Positions 1-4,743 of a DNA stretch of 7,411 nt are shown here, piece by piece. The stretch is from DATGQT01 sp033720695 (GTDB taxonomy: Bacteria; Bacteroidota; Rhodothermia; Rhodothermales; Rubricoccaceae): positions 1 to 7,411 of the forward strand of contig JAWWCA010000180.1 of assembly GCA_033720695.1 (NCBI GenBank), read 5' to 3'. Under the pieces are notes generated by a model. It saw nothing but the letters and a program-made list of their open reading frames with translations. It was not told where the DNA came from and searched no databases. Position 1 is the stretch's first letter. Every line of letters starts with the position of its first letter. The translations under genes and the position numbers were made by a program.

Positions 1-131
1 GCGCAGGCGTGGCGGAGGTTGGCCGAGAGGCCGAACACCTTGCCACCGAACAGGAGGAGGGCGGGCACGAGCAGCCCGATGAGCGGGCCGGCCACATACC
101 AGGGCCAGGGGTCGTCGGTCAGGGGAGGCAT
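1..131 (-). CDS. YeeE/YedE-family sulfur (thiosulfate) transporter, N-terminal fragment
   Basis: Only the first 43 codons lie in the window; the gene continues past the left edge. The visible peptide has a short polar start with a D-D-P-W-P-W-Y stretch. A hydrophobic helix follows at about residues 12-29, and then a G-K-x-F-G-L-S-x-N-x-R-H-x-C segment ending at Cys43. This 'AGPLIGL ... FG-S ... RH-C' pattern is what I know from the N-terminus of the short YeeE/YedE (DUF395) membrane proteins of Bacteroidota. Members of that family import thiosulfate or related sulfur species through membrane-embedded cysteines. The ATG at 129-131 is the natural start; no clear ribosome binding site precedes it. 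The gene is divergent from the ArsR-type regulator at 281, the common arrangement for a regulator and its target. The family call rests on 43 residues, so the exact substrate is inferred. Confidence 0.78.
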   Translation of the reverse strand, partial: MPPLTDDPWPWYVAGPLIGLLVPALLLFGGKVFGLSANLRHAC

Positions 132-243
132 CGACGCGGGGGTGTGTACGGCACCCTCATACAACCCGTCGGTTTCACGGTTCCAGGCCTTCCGTTTCCT
201 ATCGACTGATGGCCTGTCTTGGGATCTGATCTTGGCCGCCCTG

Positions 244-263
244 GTTCAACTGGTTGGTTGAAC
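244..263. promoter_or_regulatory. Inverted repeat, candidate operator of the ArsR-family regulator
   Basis: A perfect dyad, GTTCAAC-N6-GTTGAAC, lies 17 bp before the ATG of the winged-helix regulator and about 112 bp upstream of the divergent transporter start. It is A/T-richer than its surroundings. ArsR-family dimers bind such dyads overlapping their own promoters, so autorepression is the simplest inference. I see no convincing second copy elsewhere in the intergenic region, and no clear promoter boxes could be assigned. Confidence 0.5.
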
Positions 264-280
264 GACCGCGTCCTGCCCTC

Positions 281-613
281 ATGGATTCCGACCTCGTCCC
301 ACGCCCGCTCCTCGCCCTGGCGGCCGAGCGCTTCCGCCTCCTCGGCGAGCCCGTCCGCCTCGAGGTCCTCAACGTCCTCCACGCCCGGGGCGAGCAGCAC
401 GTGCAGGCGCTCGTCGAGGCGACGGGCCAGAGCCACGCCAACGTCTCGAAGCACCTCCGCCTCATGGCCGAGACCGGCCTCGTCGAGCGGCGGCGGGAGG
501 GCCCCTACGCCTACTACCGCATCGCCGACCCGACGCTCTCCGGCATCTGCCTCCTCGTGTGCGGGCAGCTCCAGCGCGAGGCGGAGACCGAGCGCATCGG
601 CGGCGGCGCCTGA
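281..613 (+). CDS. ArsR/SmtB-family winged-helix transcriptional regulator
   Basis: A 110-residue protein, the normal size for an ArsR-family repressor. The start is the ATG at 281; an in-frame TTG at 254 would add nine residues but falls inside the inverted repeat, so it is less likely. An N-terminal helix with F-R-L-L-G-E-P-x-R (about 18-26) leads to the helix-turn-helix at about 40-62, where S-H-A-N-V-S-K-H-L is the recognition helix. The wing follows at 66-80 (G-L-V-E-R-R-R-E-G-x-Y-x-Y-Y-R). The metal-binding cysteine motif of classical ArsR/SmtB sensors (ELCVC) is absent. The only cysteines are Cys90 and Cys94, one helical turn apart in the C-terminal dimerisation helix (C-L-L-V-C). Reactive-sulfur sensors of this family (SqrR, BigR) also use cysteines, but one of their pair sits in the DNA-binding half, so the chemistry here would differ. 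With a YeeE-type transporter on one side and a sulfide oxidoreductase downstream, control by sulfide or persulfide is the likeliest role (inference). Confidence 0.9.
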   Translation: MDSDLVPRPLLALAAERFRLLGEPVRLEVLNVLHARGEQHVQALVEATGQSHANVSKHLRLMAETGLVERRREGPYAYYRIADPTLSGICLLVCGQLQREAETERIGGGA

Positions 614-831
614 CGCCCAGCCGCCGTTTGCGGAGGCCCGTGGGGGCTTCCGCCTCGTGGGAAGCGAGGCCATGTGCACCTGCCGGGGAGCCGCCTACGG
701 CCCGTCCCGCACGCGCCTCACACCACGGCGGCACTCGGCCCGGCGGCGCCGGGCTGCCCCAGGTCCCACCTTGGAGGTGAGACGGCCATCTCCGGGGCGC
801 CTGCTCAGGAGACGGCCCTTCCCCCGGTCCC
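614..831. other. Intergenic region between the regulator and the first universal stress protein
   Basis: I find no gene in these 218 bp. They contain a 10-bp hairpin (630-653), a small perfect dyad CACCT-TGG-AGGTG (767-779), a Shine-Dalgarno-like GGAGGTGAG (773-781) with no start codon at a suitable distance, and two copies of GAGACGGCC exactly 30 bp apart (779-787 and 809-817). The promoter of the usp-sqr group is probably here, but I could not place its boxes. Confidence 0.5.
630..653 (+). terminator. Hairpin after the regulator gene, possible terminator
   Basis: GCGGAGGCCC and GGGCTTCCGC pair over 10 bp (one G-U) around the four-base loop GTGG, starting 17 bp after the regulator stop codon. 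There is no T-run after it, so it is a weak intrinsic terminator by the usual criteria. It could instead be an attenuating or stabilising stem inside a longer regulator-usp-sqr transcript. Confidence 0.4.
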
Positions 832-1764
832 ATGACTCGCCTGCTCCTCCCCTTCTCCCGCGTGCTCGTCCCGACCGACCTCTCGCCCGGTGCGGAGGCG
901 GCCGTGGACGCCGCCGTCCGCGTCGCCGACGGCGCCGACGTGGTCCTCCTCCACGTCTTCTCCTTCCCGTACGACTGGTACCACTGGCCGTCGGCGGCCC
1001 TCGTGGGGCTGCGCAAGCACGTCGAGCACGAGGCCGGAGCACGCCTCGCCACCCTCGCCCGACGCAAGACGACGCCGAGGGTGCGCGTGCGGCCCCGCCT
1101 CGTCGTCCACGCCGATGTCGCGTCTTCGATCGTCGAAGCGGCCGAGGCGGAGGGGGCCGACCTCGTGGTGATGGGGACGCGCGGATGGGGGCGCGAGCGG
1201 CCCGCGCTGGGCAGCGTCACCGAACAGGTGGTGCGGAGGGGCGGGCGCCCGGTCCTGGTCGTGCCTCGGAGCGCGCCGGCGGTCCCGCTCGGCCGCGTCG
1301 TCGTGCCCGTGGACCTCTCGGACGCCGCGGCCGAGGCGCTGCGCTTCGGCCACGCCCTCGCCGCACGCTGGAGCGCTCCGCTCCTCGTCGTTCATGCCGT
1401 GGGCCCCGACGTGGCGGCGGCGGAGGCGTGGGGCGGCGAGGCCGTGGAGGCCTCCGACGCCCCGCTCGCGGCGCAGTACGAGCGCGCCCTCCGGCGCTTC
1501 GTCGCCGGCACCCTCGGTGGCGAGGCCGAGGTCCGGCTCGCCCTCGCTTCGGGCACCGCCGATGGCCTCCTCGGCGCGGCCGAGCCGACCGACCTCCTGG
1601 TCCTCACACCGCGCCAGGGCGGCGGCCTGACCGAGGCCGTCCTCGCCCACGCCCCCTGCCTCGCCCTCGTCCTCCCCAGCCCCACTCGGCCCACCGCACC
1701 TACGCCGTCCCGCCCCGCCCCCGCGCGGCTAGCGGAACGCCCCGCCCTCCCCCCCTTCGTTTAG
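832..1764 (+). CDS. Tandem universal stress protein (UspA family), second domain degenerate
   Basis: A 310-residue cytoplasmic protein with two Usp domains, at about 8-147 and 153-281. The first begins R-V-L-V-P-T-D-L-S and ends with an ATP-loop-like G115-T-R-G118 ... G127-S128. Only eight residues separate Gly118 from Gly127, where the family consensus G-2x-G-9x-G(S/T) has nine. The second begins G-R-V-V-V-P-V-D-L-S (154-163), but where the nucleotide loop should be it reads T-P-R-Q-G-G-G-L (259-266) and lacks the G-S. This half probably no longer binds ATP. A proline/alanine-rich tail (about 282-310) follows. The ATG at 832 is the only usable start, since an in-frame stop at 778-780 lies just upstream with no start codon between; no Shine-Dalgarno is adjacent. 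The stop codon is 12 bp before the sulfide oxidoreductase start, implying co-transcription. Usp proteins accompany stress and energy limitation; the specific partner here is unknown. Confidence 0.9.
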   Translation: MTRLLLPFSRVLVPTDLSPGAEAAVDAAVRVADGADVVLLHVFSFPYDWYHWPSAALVGLRKHVEHEAGARLATLARRKTTPRVRVRPRLVVHADVASSIVEAAEAEGADLVVMGTRGWGRERPALGSVTEQVVRRGGRPVLVVPRSAPAVPLGRVVVPVDLSDAAAEALRFGHALAARWSAPLLVVHAVGPDVAAAEAWGGEAVEASDAPLAAQYERALRRFVAGTLGGEAEVRLALASGTADGLLGAAEPTDLLVLTPRQGGGLTEAVLAHAPCLALVLPSPTRPTAPTPSRPAPARLAERPALPPFV

Positions 1765-1776
1765 CGCCCCCGACCC

Positions 1777-3039
1777 ATGATCTCCCCTGAACGCATCGTC
1801 ATCCTCGGCGGCGGCTTCGCCGGCCTCGAGACCGCCTTCCTCCTCCGCCACCGCCTCCGCGACCGCGTCGACGTCACGCTCGTCTCGGACCGGCCGGCGT
1901 TCCTCTTCCGGCCCAACACGATCTACATCCCCTTCGGGCTCGACCCCGACGAGCTCACGATCCCGCTCTCGGAGCCCACGGGGCGCCAGGGCATCCGCTT
2001 CGTCCACGCCGCCGTCCGCGACGTCGATCCCGAGCGGCGGAGGGTCGTGCTGGAGGGCCACGAGCCGCTCCCGTACGACCGCCTCGTGATCGCCACCGGC
2101 GCGGCGATGCGGCCCGAGGAGGTGCCCGGCCTCGGCGAGCACGCCAACACCATCTGGACCCCGGCGCAGATGCAGCAGCTCGGCGCCGAGCTGCACCGGG
2201 TCGTCGACCGCGCGCGCGGCGGGGCATCGACGCGGCTCCTCTTCCTCATCCCGCCCAACAACAAGTGCGCGGGGCCGCTCTACGAGATGGTGTTCATGGT
2301 GGACACCCACCTCCGCCGCGAGGGCGTCCGCGACCGCGTCCAGCTCACGTGGGCGACCTCGGAGGCGAGCTTCATCCAGGCCTTCGGGCCGCGCCTCCAC
2401 GAGGTGGTGACGGAGGAGTTCGCCGAGCGCGGCATCGAGGGGCACACCGGGCTCGCCGTCGAGGAGGTCGTCCCGGGCGAGGTCCGCTTCGCGGGCGGCG
2501 ACCGGCTGGGCTTCGACAGCCTCGTCGCCTTCCCGCCCTACATCGCCGCCGTCCCCTACCCCGCCCTGCCGGGCGACGACCGCGGCTTCCTCGACACCCT
2601 GTTCCGCACGCGCCAGGTCGAGGGCTACCCCAACGTCTACGCCCCCGGCGACGCCGGCAACTTCCCGGTCAAGCAGGCCTTCCTCGCGTTCCTCCAGGCC
2701 GACGCCGTCGCCGAGCACATCGCCGGCGAGCTCACCGGCCACGCCCCGCGCGCCTGGTTCGACCCCGTCTCGATGTGCGTGATGGAGCAGCTCGACAAGG
2801 CCGTCTTCGCCCAGGTCCCGCTCACGCTCACCGGCGACCCGGCGGCGCCCGTCGCCGTCCGCCCCGACGCTGATGGCGCCTACAAGGTGGGGGTCTCGCC
2901 GATGTGGCGGCTGGGCAAGAAGCTCCTCGGCGTCTACCTCCCCATGCGGTTCCGCGCCGGCGAGCCCTTCCACGCCGGCACCGCCTGGACGATGATGGAG
3001 GTGGGCCTGAAGGGGATGTCCGGCGTCCTCGCCCGCTGA
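1777..3039 (+). CDS. sqr: Sulfide:quinone oxidoreductase-family FAD protein
   Basis: A 420-residue flavoprotein of about the usual SQR length. The N-terminal dinucleotide fold has G11-G-G13-F-A-G16. The second flavin strand is V-I-A-T-G (104-108), and the FAD-ribityl motif A-P-G-D ends at Asp292. K-C164-A-G-P-x-Y-E followed by D-x-x-L-R-R-x-G-x-R-D-R-V matches the family segment around the catalytic Cys160 of the Acidithiobacillus ferrooxidans enzyme. Cys334 (S-M-C-V-M-E) sits where its Cys356 is. These are the only two cysteines; the third family cysteine (Cys128) is replaced by Trp127 in T-I-W-T. The C-terminus (about 374-420) carries the amphipathic, hydrophobic helices expected for membrane and quinone contact (P-F-x-x-G ... 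W-T-M-M). The expected reaction oxidises sulfide to polysulfide or persulfide sulfur and reduces quinone at the cytoplasmic membrane. It lies in a same-strand group with Usp genes and DUF5335, downstream of an ArsR-type regulator. A flavocytochrome c-like or other sulfur substrate is possible; sulfide itself is inferred from family membership. Confidence 0.87.
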   Translation: MISPERIVILGGGFAGLETAFLLRHRLRDRVDVTLVSDRPAFLFRPNTIYIPFGLDPDELTIPLSEPTGRQGIRFVHAAVRDVDPERRRVVLEGHEPLPYDRLVIATGAAMRPEEVPGLGEHANTIWTPAQMQQLGAELHRVVDRARGGASTRLLFLIPPNNKCAGPLYEMVFMVDTHLRREGVRDRVQLTWATSEASFIQAFGPRLHEVVTEEFAERGIEGHTGLAVEEVVPGEVRFAGGDRLGFDSLVAFPPYIAAVPYPALPGDDRGFLDTLFRTRQVEGYPNVYAPGDAGNFPVKQAFLAFLQADAVAEHIAGELTGHAPRAWFDPVSMCVMEQLDKAVFAQVPLTLTGDPAAPVAVRPDADGAYKVGVSPMWRLGKKLLGVYLPMRFRAGEPFHAGTAWTMMEVGLKGMSGVLAR

Positions 3040-3082
3040 CCCCGATCCCCCACCGATCCGCTCCCCTTTAACCCCCGCATCC

Positions 3083-3406
3083 ATGGCCATCCGACAGCTC
3101 CCCCGCGACGAGTGGAACGACTACTTCGACGCCTTCTCCTTCGAGAAGGCCGACACCGGCCGCGTGGTCTACGCCGAGATCCGGGTGTTCTCGCCCGAGC
3201 ACGGCGCCCAATCCGGGACCCGGTGGCTCCCGCTCCAGGGCCTCACCTACGACCCCAAGGGCGACCTCCTCGACATCACCGTCCCCGGCCTCGACCATCT
3301 CGTCACCCATCCCCAGCGGATCTACGTCGACGAGACGAGGGGCCGGCTCGACCGCTTCGAGGTCGTCCGGCCCGACGGCACCCACGAGGTCTTCGAGCTC
3401 CGCTGA
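3083..3406 (+). CDS. DUF5335 family protein, function unknown
   Basis: A 107-residue soluble protein without a signal peptide or membrane segment. It shows the hallmarks I associate with DUF5335: an N-terminal I-R-x-L-P-R-x-E-W (3-11), a central W-L-P-L-x-G-L-T-Y-D-P-K-x-D-L-L (48-63), G-L-D-H-L-x-x-H-P (69-77) and I-Y-V-D-E (80-84), ending in a strand-rich E-V-V-x-x-D-G-T segment. The family has no established biochemical role. It sits 43 bp after the sulfide oxidoreductase gene and 24 bp before the second universal stress protein gene, so it is probably in the same operon. The conserved Asp71, His72 and His76 could bind a metal or act in catalysis, but this is only suggestive. Small acidic beta-rich proteins of this type may be partners or stability factors; I assign no function. 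Confidence 0.83.
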   Translation: MAIRQLPRDEWNDYFDAFSFEKADTGRVVYAEIRVFSPEHGAQSGTRWLPLQGLTYDPKGDLLDITVPGLDHLVTHPQRIYVDETRGRLDRFEVVRPDGTHEVFELR

Positions 3407-3430
3407 TCCTCCCGCCCCACGAGGCTCCCC

Positions 3431-4393
3431 ATGCTGACGATCCGACACGTCCTCCTCCCGACCGACGGCTCGGCCTGGTCCGAGGCCGTCTTCGCCCACG
3501 CCGCCTTCTTCGCGGGCCGCCACGACGCCCGGCTCCACGTGCTCCACGTCTCCTCCGGCGACGGCCGTCCCGACGGCGACCTCGTCGATTCGGTTGGCGC
3601 CGGCAACTTCCGCGCCCTCATCCGCCGCGCCGCCGCCGAGGCCGTCGGCCTCGACATCGTCCACGCCGACCTCGCGGCGCCCTCCCCCACCGAGGGCATC
3701 CTCGACTACGCAGAGGCACACGACGTCGACCTCATCGTGATGGCGACGCACGGGCGGACGGGGATCGCGCACTTCGTGAAGGGGAGCGTGGCCGAGACCG
3801 TCGTCCGCCGGGCCCCGTGCCCCGTGCTGACGGTCCGCCCGACGGCGCCGCACGCCGAGGTGGAGATGCGCCGCCTCTTGGTGCCGGTGGACTTCTCGCC
3901 GTCGTCGTGGCGGGCGGTGGACCACGCGAAGGCGCTGGCGTCGCTGCTCCGCGCCGAGGTCCACCTCCTCCACGTCCTCCCCGCCGAACCGCCGAGCCCA
4001 TACCCTGCCGCGCCCCTCCCACCGATGGCGAGCACGGAGAGCTCGGACGAGACGCGCCAGCGGCTCCTCGACCTCTACGCTGAAGCCTCCGGGCCCGATG
4101 GCGCCGTGGCGGTCCACGTCGAAGGGCGCCCCCTCGACTGGCCAGCCGTGGGCGAGGGGGACACCTCCCCTCCCGCCGCCGAGATCCTCGCCACGGCCGA
4201 GGCCCTCGACGCCGACCTCCTCGTGATGGCTTCGAACGGGCGGACCGGCCTGGAGCGGCTCGTCCTCGGCAGCGTGGCCGAGGAGACCGTGCAGAAGGCG
4301 CCGTGCCCGGTGTTCGTCGTGAAGCCCTCCGGGAAGTCGCTCCTGGCAGAGTCGGGCGCGCCGGTCTCCTCGGTTGACGCGGGCCAGGAATAG
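3431..4393 (+). CDS. Tandem universal stress protein (UspA family)
   Basis: A 320-residue protein with two intact Usp domains, about 3-137 and 147-302. The first starts R-H-V-L-L-P-T-D-G-S and carries A105-T-H-G-R-T-G-I ... K-G118-S119 with the standard nine-residue spacing; the first glycine of the loop is alanine, a common variation. The second starts R-R-L-L-V-P-V-D-F-S (147-156) and carries A267-S-N-G-R-T-G-L ... L-G280-S281, again with the nine-residue spacing. Both halves end with A-P-C-P-V, the usual final strand. The second domain has a proline-rich insert at about 189-200 and a short loop insertion near 236-249. Both halves look capable of nucleotide binding, unlike the upstream Usp at 832, so the operon encodes one apparently competent and one partly degenerate tandem Usp. 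The start ATG at 3431 has a weak purine stretch (gaggc) about 6 bp upstream. This is the last gene of the rightward group; a hairpin follows 34 bp after its stop. Confidence 0.94.
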   Translation: MLTIRHVLLPTDGSAWSEAVFAHAAFFAGRHDARLHVLHVSSGDGRPDGDLVDSVGAGNFRALIRRAAAEAVGLDIVHADLAAPSPTEGILDYAEAHDVDLIVMATHGRTGIAHFVKGSVAETVVRRAPCPVLTVRPTAPHAEVEMRRLLVPVDFSPSSWRAVDHAKALASLLRAEVHLLHVLPAEPPSPYPAAPLPPMASTESSDETRQRLLDLYAEASGPDGAVAVHVEGRPLDWPAVGEGDTSPPAAEILATAEALDADLLVMASNGRTGLERLVLGSVAEETVQKAPCPVFVVKPSGKSLLAESGAPVSSVDAGQE

Positions 4394-4427
4394 CCATCCA
4401 CCGCCGCCAACGCACCAGGAGCAGAAT

Positions 4428-4469
4428 GGCCGAGGCCGGGCGATCTGAGGACCGCCCGGCCTCAAGGCC
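4428..4469. terminator. GC-rich hairpin between convergent usp operon and tRNA genes
   Basis: GAGGCCGGGCG (4432-4442) pairs perfectly with CGCCCGGCCTC (4453-4463) around a 10-base loop. After a two-base bulge, GGCC (4428-4431) pairs with GGCC (4466-4469), giving about 15 bp in total. It begins 34 bp after the stop of the second usp gene and ends 2 bp beyond the 3' end of tRNA-Glu, so it is placed to end transcription from both sides. No T-run follows on either strand, so it is either a factor-assisted terminator or a 3'-end stabilising stem. Confidence 0.6.
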
Positions 4470-4471
4470 GG

Positions 4472-4544
4472 TACCCGGTACGGGATTCGAACCCGTGTTA
4501 CCGCCGTGAAAGGGCGGCGTCCTAGACCCCTAGACGAACCGGGC
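4472..4544 (-). tRNA. tRNA-Glu (anticodon TTC)
   Basis: The minus strand folds into a complete 73-base cloverleaf. The acceptor GCCCGGT pairs with ACCGGGT (first pair a G-U wobble) and the discriminator is A. The D arm is GTCTAGGGGTCTAGGAC. The anticodon stem CCGCC/GGCGG holds the loop CTTTCAC, giving TTC. The T arm is ACGGG-TTCGAAT-CCCGT. The genomic bases after the discriminator are CCG, so CCA must be added after transcription. It lies 26 bp downstream of tRNA-His on the same strand, very likely in one transcript. Confidence 0.97.
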
Positions 4545-4549
4545 GGGAC

Positions 4550-4568
4550 GCCCGCCGCGGCGGCGGGC
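4550..4568 (-). other. Hairpin in the spacer between the two tRNA genes
   Basis: GCCCGCCG and CGGCGGGC form a perfect 8-bp stem around a three-base loop, filling most of the 26-bp spacer between tRNA-His and tRNA-Glu. There is no T-run. In a joint transcript it would separate the two cloverleaves, either as a processing landmark or as a partial terminator; the sequence does not tell which. Confidence 0.5.
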
Positions 4569-4570
4569 AG

Positions 4571-4645
4571 GGAGACTGATGGGACTTGAACCCACGACCT
4601 CCAGGGCCACAACCTGGCGCTCTAACCACCTGAGCTACAGTCTCC
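4571..4645 (-). tRNA. tRNA-His (anticodon GTG)
   Basis: The minus strand gives a full cloverleaf of 75 bases, counting the extra 5' G. The acceptor GAGACTG pairs with CAGTCTC over 7 bp, and the His-specific G(-1) opposite C73 is encoded. TA at positions 8-9 is followed by the D stem GCTC. The anticodon stem CCAGG/CCTGG holds the loop TTGTGGC, giving GTG. The T arm is GTGGG-TTCAAGT-CCCAT. The following genomic bases are CTG, so CCA is not encoded. It is the promoter-proximal member of the His-Glu pair. Confidence 0.97.
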
Positions 4646-4743
4646 GTAGGTGTCACTCCCCATTGGGGAGCCGAAAAACTACGGCGGCGGGCCCAGCACC
4701 GTTGCCGCTTTCGGGTGAAAATTCGGCGGCCCGGCCCAGGGCG
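4646..4743 (-). other. Spacer between the PorZ-like gene and tRNA-His: hairpins, probable 3' end and tRNA promoter
   Basis: No gene is seen. On the minus strand, in order after the stop codon, there is a GCCGC...GCGGC stem enclosing TTTC-ACCC-GAAA (4704-4730). A possible GCGGC...GCCGC stem follows, running soon after into a T5 run (4674-4678). Last is a perfect 6-bp hairpin CTCCCC-AAT-GGGGAG (4656-4670). The T5 run also lies in TAGTTTTT (4674-4681), which resembles the Bacteroidota -7 box TAnnTTTG. From there, a start near 4660 would leave a leader of about 15 bases before tRNA-His. No matching -33 box is visible. Terminator and promoter roles are both inferred. Confidence 0.4.

Noticed and set aside
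254..280. TTG at 254 as the start of the regulator
   Set aside because: It lies within the inverted repeat and adds residues unlike the family; the ATG at 281 gives the normal length.
119..679. 186-codon minus-strand frame antisense to the ArsR-type regulator
   Set aside because: The opposite strand encodes a clear winged-helix protein, and the antisense translation shows no family pattern.
219..1790. 523-codon open frame on the plus strand spanning the regulator and first usp gene
   Set aside because: Arg/Pro/Ala-rich low-complexity translation, out of frame with two recognisable protein families; it is open only because of GC-rich codon use.
1729..3090. 453-codon frame antisense to the sulfide oxidoreductase gene
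   Set aside because: Low-complexity translation (rich in Gly, Glu, Val, Arg, Asp) with no family features; it mirrors the codon bias of the real gene.
3068..4612. 514-codon antisense frame covering DUF5335, usp and tRNA-Glu
   Set aside because: It runs through a tRNA gene and the terminator region and has no recognisable domain; a compositional artefact.
4674..4681. TAGTTTTT as a firm Bacteroidota -7 promoter box for the tRNA pair
   Set aside because: The last base does not match and no -33 box is found at the right distance; kept only as a possibility in the spacer entry.
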